Of a DNA stretch of 64,000 nt, positions 45,313-54,195 are shown one piece after another; position 1 is the first letter of the stretch; each line of letters opens with the position of its first letter. Below the pieces are notes generated by a model. That model saw nothing but the letters and a program-made list of their open reading frames with translations. It ran no database searches and was not told the origin of the DNA. The stretch is from CAVVIH01 sp963748295 (lineage in GTDB: Bacteria; Acidobacteriota; Vicinamibacteria; Vicinamibacterales; 2-12-FULL-66-21), in the NCBI GenBank assembly GCA_963748295.1, contig CAVVIH010000003.1:186001-250000 (forward strand), given 5' to 3'. Position numbers and translations under genes: made by a program.

Positions 45313-45653
45313 GAGGTCACGGTGTTAGAGGAGAGGAGTTGGGCGGAGGACACGGAGCTTTAACACGGAGGCACGAAGGCACGGAGTTACACGGAGATGA
45401 ATGTTTGCAGCGTGACATCGGCGGTTTGTCGCGCCGCGCTCCGCGCGGCACGAACGAGGCCAACGGCCGACATACAAACGCCTCGAGATGCCAGCGCTTG
45501 TATGTTGGCCGTTGGCCTCGTTCGTGCCGCGCGCAGCGCGAAGCGCCACAGGCCACTCATGTCACGCTGCAGACATGTTCTCTCCGTGTAACTCCGCGCC
45601 TCCGTGCCTCCGTGTTGAAAACTTCGTGCACTCCGGCAACCTCCTCATCTCAG
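45313..45653. other. Intergenic region occupied by a long palindrome
   Basis: 341 bp between the permease stop and the TetR stop contain no credible gene. Nearly all of it is the inverted repeat at 45355-45633; the flanks (about 40 and 20 bp) show nothing further. Confidence 0.7.
45355..45633. repeat. ~280-bp near-palindrome (MITE/REP-like element)
   Basis: Left arm 45355-45477 and right arm 45498-45633 are inverted copies with a 20-nt loop. The outer parts (TTAACACGGAGGCACGAAGG / complement) are about 85% alike and the inner parts (GCACGAACGAGGCCAACGGC / complement) nearly exact. No transposase or reading frame is inside. Single-stranded, it would fold into one very long hairpin. Confidence 0.88.
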
Positions 45654-46290
45654 TCACCGTGTCCTCCCTTTCACGCGTGCCGCCCGAGCTGCGGCCTTAC
45701 CTCGTTTCACACGATACGGTTCAAGCAGCGTGTTGAGATCGTGGCGCACCCACGCCTCCGCAGTTCCGCCCCGATGCACAGCCCAGCTGATCAGTGACCC
45801 GCCCGACATCGCATCCACCGCGCGCGCCAGCCGCGCCGTGTCGCACCGCATCAACTCACCGGCGCCAACCGCCTCGTTCAGCAGCTTGCGATAGCCATCG
45901 ATGATCCGGCGCGAGTTCTCGAGCATCACTTCGTAGAAATCGGGATCGCTCAGGTCGGTCTGCAGGAACGCGAGGTGGTTGGACATCTCCTCGGGGGAGC
46001 TGACGAACCGCGTCATTTCCGTGGCGGCGGCGAGCAGCGCTGCGAGCGGCGACTTGTGCGCCTGGCGGACGAGATCGAAGCAGGCGTCCACCGAGTCGCG
46101 CGCCGAGCGCGCGAGCGCGAGCATCAACCCGCGTTTCGAGCCGAAGCGCCGGACGAGCGCGGCGGCGGAGAGGCCGACCTCGTCGCCGACATCGGCGAGC
46201 GTGAACTTGCGCGGGGCCGTGCCGGGAGATGATGCGGCCCGCGGCTTCGAGGATTCCGGCGTCGTCGATGGTTCGGGGTCGTGGGGTCAT
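45654..46290 (-). CDS. TetR-family transcriptional regulator (one frameshift)
   Basis: ATG at 46290. The first helices (PRPRTIDDAGILEAAGRIISRHGPA) are in one frame; after a one-base slip near 46216 the HTH continues as KFTLADVGDEVGLSAAALVRRFGSKRGL, which is the TetR_N signature, then a helical ligand-binding domain of about 150 residues (SPEEMSNHLAFLQTDLSDPDFYE, TARLARAVDAMSGGSLISWA). It is divergent from a dihydrofolate-reductase-family gene across a 72-bp gap that contains a perfect operator-like dyad. Confidence 0.87.
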
Positions 46291-46301
46291 ACTTGACAAA
46301 T

Positions 46302-46319
46302 AGTAAACCATCGTTTACT
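46302..46319. promoter_or_regulatory. TetR-type operator AGTAAAC-CATC-GTTTACT
   Basis: Perfect 7-bp dyad with a 4-bp centre in the TetR/DHFR-like divergent gap. It lies inside the spacer of a plus-strand TTGACA (46293-46298) / TACTTT (46316-46321) promoter, so a bound dimer would block transcription of the plus-strand gene and probably of the regulator. Confidence 0.65.
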
Positions 46320-46362
46320 TTCCACATACGAAACGCAATGACCGTTAACTAATGGGGTTCTT

Positions 46363-46923
46363 ATGGCCCGCAAACAGGACAACACGGCGGTTCGGCCCGC
46401 AAGGAGCGTTCGCTACGGGGTGGCCATGAGTCTGGACGGCTACATCGCCGGACCGAACGGCGAAGCCGACTGGATCGTCAGCGACCCCGAGATCGACTTC
46501 GGCGAGATCTTCAGCCGGTTCGACACGCTGCTGATCGGCCGCAGGACCTTCGAGGCGATGGCGAAGATGGGCGGCGGCGGAGGCTCGATGCCTGGCGTGA
46601 AGTCGTTCGTGATTTCGCGGACGATGAAGCAGAGCGACCATCCAGGCGTGACGATCGCGCCGGACGCCCGCGCGCTCGTCGATGACCTGAAGGCGAAGCC
46701 CGGCAAGGATATCTGGCTGTTCGGCGGCGGCGAGCTGTTCAGGAGCATGCTGGACGAGGGACTCGTCGACGGTGTGGACGCGGCGATCGTGCCGGTGCTG
46801 CTCGGCGGCGGGATTCCCTTGCTGCCGTCGCCGGCGAAACGGTCGAAGCTCCGGCTGATGAATCGCCGCGTCTACGAGAAGTCCGGCATCATCAGCCTGG
46901 AGTACGCCGTGGTGCGTCGGTGA
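46363..46923 (+). CDS. Dihydrofolate-reductase-family protein (RibD C-terminal domain)
   Basis: 186 residues with RYGVAMSLDGYIAGPNGEADWI at the N-terminus, LLIGRRTFEAMAKMG, and the NADPH-binding IWLFGGGELFRSML, all typical of the stand-alone RibD_C/DHFR-like group (YyaP, YwjB). These proteins are distinct from housekeeping folate enzymes and their substrates are mostly unknown. It is probably controlled by the divergent TetR regulator. Confidence 0.88.
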   Translation: MARKQDNTAVRPARSVRYGVAMSLDGYIAGPNGEADWIVSDPEIDFGEIFSRFDTLLIGRRTFEAMAKMGGGGGSMPGVKSFVISRTMKQSDHPGVTIAPDARALVDDLKAKPGKDIWLFGGGELFRSMLDEGLVDGVDAAIVPVLLGGGIPLLPSPAKRSKLRLMNRRVYEKSGIISLEYAVVRR

Positions 46924-46944
46924 TGGCTCCCGACAGGCTTTTCT

Positions 46945-48310
46945 TCAGCTCACCAGGGCCGGGGCGGGGACCTGACGCTGCAGCGTCATCCTGACGCCGT
47001 TGCGCGGGATCATGTCGAGGACGCACTCGGGCTCCTCGCGGTGGCACGACACCAGGTGCAGCCGGTACTTCTGCGCGATCATCGCGATGATCAGCAGGGT
47101 CTCCATCATCGCGATGTCGACGCCCATGCAGAGACGCGGACCGCCGCCGAACGGGAAGTACGCATGCCGCGGCCGGCCCTTCGAGCGTTCCGGCCGGAAC
47201 CGCTCGGGGTCGAACGCCTCCGGGTTCTCCCAGAAGTCGCGATGGCGATGCGTGAGATAGGGGCAGAGCAGCACGGTCGATCCCGCCGGGATGCGGTAGC
47301 CGCCGATCTCATCCTCTTGGAGCGCGTTGCGCGGGATGATCCAGACCGGAGGGGATCATCCGCAGCGATTCCAGCACGATCATGTGGCCGTAGGTGAGGC
47401 GTTCGAGGTCGGCAACGTCCGGAACTCGATCGCCGACGACGGACGACACTTCGGCGTGCAGCTTCTGTTCGACCTCCGGATGCAGCGACAGCAGGTACCA
47501 CGTCCACGCGAGCGCCTCGCCGATGGTGTCGTGTCCCTGCTGCAGCATGCCGATGGCTTCCTCGTGCAGCTGCTCGTCGCTCATGCGCTCGCCGGTTTCC
47601 GTGTCGCGCGCCTCCATCAGCATCGTCAGGAAGCTGGCGGCGGCGTTCTCGGAGTTGCGGTTCTGCTCGACGATGCGTGAAACGCCTTCGTGCAGCGTGC
47701 GCATGGACGCGTTGAAGCGGCGGTTGTCGGGCGTCGGCACCCACAACGGCAGCGGCGCGAGCGCGGCGACACGGGTCTTCAATACGCGAAGCGCGACCTG
47801 CGACGCGCGGGCCAGCCGTTCGGCGTCCTTCCACAGCTCGACGCCGAAGAGCACGTCGCCGATGATCACGAGCGCGAGCTGCGTCATCTCGTCGTAGAGC
47901 ACGAGCTCCTTGCGGGATTCGGCGGCGTCCTCCCAGCGGCGGAGCATCTCGCCGGTGCGGCGCGCGACGATCGGCGCGAACTCGTTGGTGTGCTCGCGCT
48001 TGAACGAGGGCTGGACCCGGCGCCGCTGCTGCCGCCACTTGACGCCGTCGGCGGTCAGGAGGCTCTCGCCCCAGTACGCCTTGAGGCGATCGAACACCCA
48101 CCCTTTCACGTAGTTCTGATGGTTGTCCTGCAGCACGTGCTTCACGTGCGCAGGGTGATTGAGCAGGTAGGTGTCACCCGGGAGCTTCAGCCGGACGACG
48201 TCGCCGCGGCGGGAAGAATCGATGATGAACCCGAGCGGATCCCTGCGCCAGCGTAGCAAATGGCCGAGAACCGGCAGCGCAGACGGGCTCGGCGGGATCC
48301 TGACGCTCAC
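46945..48310 (-). CDS. Cytochrome P450 (one frameshift)
   Basis: Soluble bacterial P450 of about 454 residues. It shows the oxygen-binding I-helix region GMLQQGHDTIGEAL, the ExxR motif ESLRM, the meander FDPERF and the haem loop FPFGGGPRLCMG with the thiolate Cys. The I-helix has Thr-Ile where Thr-Thr is usual. The frame shifts near 47353 in a run of four C; removing one gives MIPPVWIIPRNA, the normal continuation, so this is almost surely a sequencing error. No ferredoxin or reductase gene is adjacent. Overall pattern resembles CYP102/CYP4-like fatty-acid and terpene hydroxylases (WIIPR, GGYRIPAGS), but the substrate is open. Confidence 0.92.
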
Positions 48311-48372
48311 TGGGCGCTCACTCTATCGGCTACGCCTCCGCCCGGTCAACACGCGGGCTTCGGCGATGCCCC

Positions 48373-48400
48373 TTGACACAACGGGCTTTTCTCCTACCAT
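48373..48400 (+). promoter_or_regulatory. Candidate promoter of the cNMP/lipid cluster
   Basis: TTGACA (48373-48378) and TACCAT (48395-48400) are 16 bp apart, about 50 bp before the first gene of the cluster. This is the only promoter-like match in the 138-bp gap. Confidence 0.45.
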
Positions 48401-48448
48401 TGGGGACTGCCGCATGGGCAAGCAGCCCTCGACTGAACGGGTGAACCG

Positions 48449-50225
48449 ATGGCCGTGCCTGACAGTGAACAGCGTGCTCGGTTCGCCGGGGATCACTCGG
48501 GGGTTGTCGACGCCTACGCGCGCGCCATCACTTTTCCTGCCGGCAGCTGCATCTTCAAGGCGGGATCCGAGGGCGACTGCTTCTACCTGATCGATCGAGG
48601 CCGCGTCCGCATCGAGCTCGATCGCAGCGAGCTCGACTCGGAGGACGTCCTCGGCTTCGTCGAAGCCGGAGCAATTCTCGGCGAGATCAGCATCCTCGAC
48701 GGCAGGCCTCGGTCGGCGAGCGCGTTCGCGCACACCGAGGTCGAGGCGCGTCGTCTCGGCCGGGAGGATCTCGGATCGGCTCGGCGAGGCGAACCCGCGC
48801 GCGCTGGCGGAGGTCTACCTGGTGCTCGGCCGCAACGCGGGGATGAAGCTGCGGACCGCCAATGAGCGTCTGGGGGACGCGATTTTCGAGACCCGCGATC
48901 CGGAAGTGGACGAGCTGGTCGACCGCGCCATCGCCGCACAGAAGCAGATCGTCGACTGGCCGGAAGACCGGATCGACGCGCTGCTCCTGACGATGGCGCA
49001 GGCCTTCGCGGTGTGCGCGCGCGAGCTCGCGGAGGACGCGGTCCGCGTGACCCGCATCGGCAACGTGCCCGACAAAACCGCGAAGAACCTGCTCGCGAGC
49101 ATGGCCGTGTATCGCTCGCTCGTCGGTCAGCCGGCTCACGGCGTGCTGACGAGCGATCCCGTCAGCAAGGTGAGCGAGATCGCGGCGCCGGTCGGCGTTG
49201 TCGTCGGGCTGATTCCGGCGACCAATCCCGCGGCCACCGCCATCTTCAAGGCGCTGATTGCGATCAAGGGGCGCAATGCGCTCATCCTGTCGTTCCCGCG
49301 CTCGATTCGCGAGCTCGGCCCGCGCATCGGATCGATCATCCAGGCTGCGCTGACGTCCTGTGGCGCGCCCGCGGATCTGCTGCAGTGGATCAAGAGCGGG
49401 AATTCCCGCAAAAAGAGCGAGACGCTGATGAGCCACCCGAAGGTCTCGCTCGTGCTCGCGACCGGTGGCGCGAGCATGGTGCGGGCCGCCTACGGCTCCG
49501 GAACGCCGACGATTGGCGTGGGTCCCGGCAACGCGCCGGCGCTCATCTGCGCTGACGCCGACGTCGCCTATGCGGCCGAGAGCGTCGTCCTGAGCAAGTC
49601 GTTCGACAACGGCCTGGTGTGCGGATCGGAGAACAATCTGATCGTCGTCGAATCGGTGCGCGAGGCGTTCGTTGCCGCGCTCGAGAAAACCGGCGCCGCC
49701 GTGCTGAGTCCGGAGGAAATCGCGCGCTTCAGCTCGTTTGTCATCGTTGCCACGACGCACCAGATGCGCAGCGAAGTGATCGGGCAGGCGGCGGCACGGA
49801 TCGCGGCGTTCACCGGAATCAAGCGGGACTTTCCGATTCAGGTCATCGTCGTGCCCGTCACGCGCGGATCGATGGAGCCGGCGTACGCGCATGAGAAGAT
49901 GGCGCCGATCCTCAGCCTGTTCACGGTGGCGGACGAGCAGGAGGGCTTCGCGCTGTCGATCGAGCTGCTCCAGCACGAAGGCGCCGGGCACACGGCGGTG
50001 ATCCACACGCCGGATGCGGAGAAGATCGACCGCTTTGCCGCGGCGATGCCGGTGAGCCGGATCCTCGCGAACTCGCCGGCAACCCACGGCGTGATCGGTT
50101 TCACCACCGGCTTGATGCCGTCGTTGACGCTCGGCTGCGGTACGTTCGGCGGCAACTCGACGACCGACAACGTCAGCTATCGCAATCTCCTGAACATCAA
50201 GCGGCTCGCGCACTGCACGACCTGA
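48449..50225 (+). CDS. Cyclic-nucleotide-binding domain fused to CoA-acylating aldehyde dehydrogenase (one frameshift)
   Basis: Residues 1-130 form a CRP-type cNMP-binding domain (FPAGSCIFKAGSEGDCFYLI, then the phosphate-binding cassette GEISILDGRPRSASAFA with its Glu and Arg). After a one-base slip near 48771 the protein continues DRLGEANPRALAEVYLVLG and the usual C-helix (MKLRTANERLGD), running without a gap into an aldehyde dehydrogenase of the EutE/AdhE type: GVVVGLIPATNPAATAIFKA, GVGPGNAPALI and the catalytic Cys in FDNGLVCGSENNLIVVE. Such enzymes interconvert acyl-CoA and aldehyde with NAD(P)H. A separate dehydrogenase starting at GTG 48822 is the alternative, but that start lies inside the cNMP C-helix. 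Confidence 0.82.
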
Positions 50226-50236
50226 GGGAATCCACT

Positions 50237-51700
50237 ATGGCCTTCGACGCCGCCGAACTGTTTCGGGATCATCTGCCGCGGAAGTTCGATCTCGGCGATC
50301 GGCACTTCAACCCCACGTTCGTCCAGGCGCTCAAGCTCGTCGGCCTGGACAAGCTCTATACGCGCGCGCAGGGCTGCTACGTCTACGACAACGAGGACCA
50401 CCAGTATCTCGATTTCCTGTGCGGCTATCGCGTTCTGAACCTCGGCCACAACCATCCGGCGATCAAGCAGGCGCTGACGGATGCGGTGGCGCAGGACTGG
50501 CCGAACATGGTGCAGATGGACGCGTCGCCGCTGGCTGGCGCGCTCGCCTCGGAGCTCGTCCGGCGCGCACCGGCGGGCCTCGAGGTGGTGCGGTTCGGAA
50601 GCTCGGGATCGGAAGCGGTTGAACTGGCGATGAAGTTCAGCCGCCGCGCCACCGGCCGCTCGAAGCTGGTTGCCACGCGGAACGGCTACCACGGCGTCAC
50701 CTACGGCGCGCTGTCGCTCGCCGGCCAGCCGGAACGGTGGCAAACGGGCTTCGAGCCGATGCTGCCGGACTGCGAGCTCGTCCCGTTCAACGATGCAGAC
50801 GCCCTCGAACGGGCGCTCAAGAATCGCGACGTCGCCGCGTTCATCGTCGAGCCGATTCAGGGCGAGGCAGGATTCGTGACGCCCGGCGACGAGTACCTGC
50901 CGCGGGCGCAGGCTCTGTGCAGGTTCTACGGAACGCAGTTCGTGCTCGACGAGATCCAGACGGGGCTCGGCCGCACGGGGAAGTTCCTCGCCGCCGAGCA
51001 CTGGGATCTGCAGCCCGACATGATCTGCCTGGCGAAGGCGCTCAGCGGCGGCTTCGTGCCGGTCAGCGCGACGTTGATGCGGCGCAACATCTTTCTCAAG
51101 GTCGTCGACAACGTCGACAACTGCGCGCTGCACTTCTCCACGTTCGAGGCCAACAATCTCGCGATGGTCGCCGGGCTGGCGACGCTGAACGTGCTCGACA
51201 CCGAAGGGCTGATCGAGAATTCGGCGCGGATGGGAGCGGTGCTGCAGGAGCGGCTGCGCGGGCTGCAGCAGCGCCACGAATTCATCCACGAGGTGCGCGG
51301 CAAGGGGCTCTTCGCGGGCGTGCGATTCGGCGCGCCGCGGACGCTGCGGCAGCGGATGGCGTGGAAGCTCGCGTGCGACACCGCCGACGGCTTCTTCGGC
51401 CAGTGCATCGTCATGGCGCTGATGCGGCACCACCGGATCATTTCGCAGACCGCCGGCAACGATCCCGACGTGCTCGACTGCACGCCTGCCTTGATCGCCA
51501 CCGAGAAGGAAATCGACTATTTCGTCAACGCGCTCGATCAGGTGCTCGAAAGCTCCAAGGAGGTGCTGGGGCCGGTCTGGGAAATGGGCACCGACCTGAT
51601 GAAGCGCTCGATCGCCAACGGTGTTCCGCTGCCGTCCCTGCAGCGCAAGCCCGCCAATGCCGAACGTGGAGCGGCGATCGGTGCTGGACCAGCGCAGTGA
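50237..51700 (+). CDS. Class-III PLP-dependent aminotransferase
   Basis: About 487 residues with YVYDNEDHQYLDFLCGY, FGSSGSEAVELAMKFSRRAT (phosphate and cofactor region), RNGYHGVTYGALSLAG, FIVEPIQGEAGFVTP, FVLDEIQTGLGRTG and the Schiff-base Lys in CLAKALSGGFVPVSA. This is the ornithine/acetylornithine/4-aminobutyrate class that transfers amino groups between amines and aldehydes. Directly following an acyl-CoA-reducing dehydrogenase (11-bp gap) it could aminate the aldehyde formed there, a chemistry with precedent in the TamH dehydrogenase/aminotransferase of tambjamine synthesis. That link is inference. Its 3' end overlaps the next gene by 44 bp. Confidence 0.9.
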   Translation: MAFDAAELFRDHLPRKFDLGDRHFNPTFVQALKLVGLDKLYTRAQGCYVYDNEDHQYLDFLCGYRVLNLGHNHPAIKQALTDAVAQDWPNMVQMDASPLAGALASELVRRAPAGLEVVRFGSSGSEAVELAMKFSRRATGRSKLVATRNGYHGVTYGALSLAGQPERWQTGFEPMLPDCELVPFNDADALERALKNRDVAAFIVEPIQGEAGFVTPGDEYLPRAQALCRFYGTQFVLDEIQTGLGRTGKFLAAEHWDLQPDMICLAKALSGGFVPVSATLMRRNIFLKVVDNVDNCALHFSTFEANNLAMVAGLATLNVLDTEGLIENSARMGAVLQERLRGLQQRHEFIHEVRGKGLFAGVRFGAPRTLRQRMAWKLACDTADGFFGQCIVMALMRHHRIISQTAGNDPDVLDCTPALIATEKEIDYFVNALDQVLESSKEVLGPVWEMGTDLMKRSIANGVPLPSLQRKPANAERGAAIGAGPAQ

Positions 51701-53462
51701 CTTCATCCCGTTCCCCGAGCTGTTCGAGGGGCTGAGCGCGTCGACCCGCGACGAGCTGACGGCGCAGTTCGATCGAGTTCGTCTCGGCAGCGGGGAAATC
51801 CTGATTCGGCAGGGCGAACGGGCCGACTGCCTGTACGTGCTCGTCACCGGCCGGCTGCGCGCGTCCGTCGAGCGTGAGGACGGCAGCGTGACCGTGATCG
51901 GAGAGGTTGGCCGCGGCGAGGTGGTGGGCGAGATGGCTCTTCTCATCGACGAGCCGCGCTCCGCCACGATTCGCGCCATGCGGGACAGCGAGCTCCTGCG
52001 GCTGTCCCGTGACGCGTTCGATCGGTTCATCGAGAAGTACCCCTCCGCGATGAAACAGATCGCGCACGTCGCCCTCCTGCGGCTGCGGCGAAGCATCCTC
52101 TCCCCACGCGCCGAGATTGCGGTCGCGACGATTGCGATCGTCCCCGCAGGACGCGGCGCTCCGCTCGGCGACGTCGCCTCGTCGCTGGCCACCGCACTCG
52201 GAGCGTTCGGACCGACTGTGCATCTGACTCGGGAACGCTTCGAGCGCGCGTTCGAAGAGACGACGGGGCAGCCGGCGAACCGGGCGGCGGACGGCCGTGT
52301 CGTCGAATGGCTGAACGAGCAGGAGACCAGATACCGGTTCGTCGTCTACGAGGCGGACGCTGGGCCCTCGGAGTGGACGCGCGAGTGCGTGCGTCAGGCG
52401 GATCACATTCTGGCGGTTGGTCTGGCGGGGACGGATCCTGTGCCCGGCGAGGTCGAGTCGCTGCTGCGGCCGGCTCGCGCGGACGATCTCGGGCCGCGGC
52501 GCGATCTCGTGCTGGTGCACCCGCCGGCTGCGACGCGCCCGAATGGCACACGCGCCTGGCTCGCCGCGCGTCAGGTCGATGTCCATCACCACGTTCGCGC
52601 CGGCTGCGCCACCGATTACCAGCGGCTCGCGAGGTTCGTGAGCGGCCGCGCCATCGGGCTGGTCCTCGGCGGCGGCGGCGCACGAGGCATGGCTCACATC
52701 GGTGCGATTCTCGCCATCCAGGAGCTTGGTATTCCGATCGACCTGGTGGGCGGCACCAGCAGCGGCGCGATCGTCGGGGGAATGCTCGCGCTCGGGATGC
52801 CGTGCGGCGCCATGCAGGATGCGGTGAGGCGGCTGGCGACGCGCCGCTCGCTGCTCGACTTCACGCTGCCGTTCGTGTCGCTGGCGTCGGGGCAGCGGAT
52901 TTCGCGGGCGCTCGAGCGGGTCTTCGAGGACGTGCCGATCGAGGATCTGTGGCTCAACTACTTCTGCGTGTCCACGAATCTGACGCGCGCGAGCATGGTC
53001 GTGCACCGGCGCGATCTCGTCCGAACGGCGATTCGGGCCAGCGTCTCGTTGCCGGGAATCCTGCCGCCCGTCGTGCAGGACCACGACCTCCTCGTCGATG
53101 GCGGCTTGATGAACCGGCTGCCCGTCGACGTCATGCGCGGCCTCTGCAACGGGGGTAAAGTGTTGGCGGTGAACGTCAGCACGCAGCAGGGGCTCGCCGC
53201 CAAGGATGCGAACATCGCCAGCATTCTTCTCTGGTCGACGCTCGTCAAAAGCGCGCAATCGCAGGAATCGCTGGAGCGCGACGCCGACGTCTGCGTGCAG
53301 GTGCCGCACGCGCCGGTCTCGCTGCTGGATTTCAGCTCGTTCGACGAGATCGTCGAGGCGGGGTATCGAGCGACACTCGAGCAGCTCCGTGGTAACCTTG
53401 AGCTGGGGCAAAGCTCAGCCGTAACAGCCGGGCGCGTGAACATCCGCGCGCTCGCGACGTAA
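51657..53462 (+). CDS. cNMP-binding patatin-like phospholipase (NTE type)
   Basis: Residues about 15-145 are a CRP-type cNMP-binding domain with the cassette GEMALLIDEPRSATIRA. After a linker domain of about 180 residues comes a patatin domain: oxyanion GGGGARGMAHIG, nucleophile Ser in GGTSSGAIVGG and catalytic Asp in DGGLMNRLPVDVM. The order matches neuropathy-target-esterase-like lysophospholipases, which release fatty acids from phospholipids; bacterial members usually sit at the membrane. ATG at 51657 is used. It is the second cNMP-domain enzyme in this cluster. Confidence 0.9.
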   Translation: MPNVERRSVLDQRSDFIPFPELFEGLSASTRDELTAQFDRVRLGSGEILIRQGERADCLYVLVTGRLRASVEREDGSVTVIGEVGRGEVVGEMALLIDEPRSATIRAMRDSELLRLSRDAFDRFIEKYPSAMKQIAHVALLRLRRSILSPRAEIAVATIAIVPAGRGAPLGDVASSLATALGAFGPTVHLTRERFERAFEETTGQPANRAADGRVVEWLNEQETRYRFVVYEADAGPSEWTRECVRQADHILAVGLAGTDPVPGEVESLLRPARADDLGPRRDLVLVHPPAATRPNGTRAWLAARQVDVHHHVRAGCATDYQRLARFVSGRAIGLVLGGGGARGMAHIGAILAIQELGIPIDLVGGTSSGAIVGGMLALGMPCGAMQDAVRRLATRRSLLDFTLPFVSLASGQRISRALERVFEDVPIEDLWLNYFCVSTNLTRASMVVHRRDLVRTAIRASVSLPGILPPVVQDHDLLVDGGLMNRLPVDVMRGLCNGGKVLAVNVSTQQGLAAKDANIASILLWSTLVKSAQSQESLERDADVCVQVPHAPVSLLDFSSFDEIVEAGYRATLEQLRGNLELGQSSAVTAGRVNIRALAT

Positions 53463-53486
53463 TTAAGGGCCAGAAGGCAGGCAAGT

Positions 53487-54192
53487 ATGAGTGACCTTCA
53501 AAAGCTCCTCCGAATCTACATCGCCGATTCGGGTATTCGCGTCATGGTATTGGTTGGCGCGGGCGGCCTCGCCCTCGCGCTGACCGAGCGCAAGCTCTAC
53601 ACGCGTCGGGCTCTTCGCCCTCGGTTGGGGGCTCTATCTTCTCGAAGAGCACCTGATTCACCGCTACATCTTCCACGCGCCGGCGCCGCGCAACCAGTTT
53701 CTGTTCAACGCCCTCTATCGACTGCACTACGGACATCACGATCAGGCGCGCAACCGGGACCTGCTCTTCACGCCGCTGTGGTTCGCGCTGCCGATGGCGC
53801 TCGTGACCGCCAGCTTGCTGGCGATCCTGCTGCCGGCCAAGCACGCCGCCATTGCGGTGCTCGGCGGCGGCGTCAGCGGCTATCTGGTGTTCGAGTGGCT
53901 GCACCTGCTCAGCCACTTCAGAACACCGAAGGGCCGGCTCGGACGCTACATCACGCGGCGGCACGCCAAACATCACAACATCGACTACTCGAACTGGTAC
54001 ACCGTCAGCCCGGGCGGTCAGATCGTCGACGCCGCGCTGGGATCCGATCCGGCGACCTACAGCGTCGTGCCGAACGTGCTGACGTGCGGGCTCGATCCCG
54101 ACGATCCCCGGATCGCGCAGAGCCGCATCCGTTTCGGACTGGACGAAAGTCTCCTCAACAAGCCGGACGCCGCGGCGCGGGTGCACGCGTAA
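53487..54192 (+). CDS. Fatty-acid-hydroxylase/sterol-desaturase superfamily membrane protein (one frameshift)
   Basis: The protein starts MSDLQKLLRIYIADSGIRVM with a first TM helix, slips one base near 53600 and continues VGLFALGWGLYLLEEHLIHRYIFH. Four His clusters are present: HRYIFH, HYGHH, HLLSHF and RRHAKHH, which in this superfamily bind a di-iron centre for O2-dependent hydroxylation or desaturation of lipids. About 235 residues is short but normal for bacterial members. It lies 24 bp after the patatin gene and 3 bp before the barrel gene. Confidence 0.85.
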
Positions 54193-54195
54193 TCA

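Noticed and set aside
45317..45800. Short frames within the large palindrome
   Set aside because: They arise from the inverted repeat, occur on both strands with mirrored content and have no ribosome sites.
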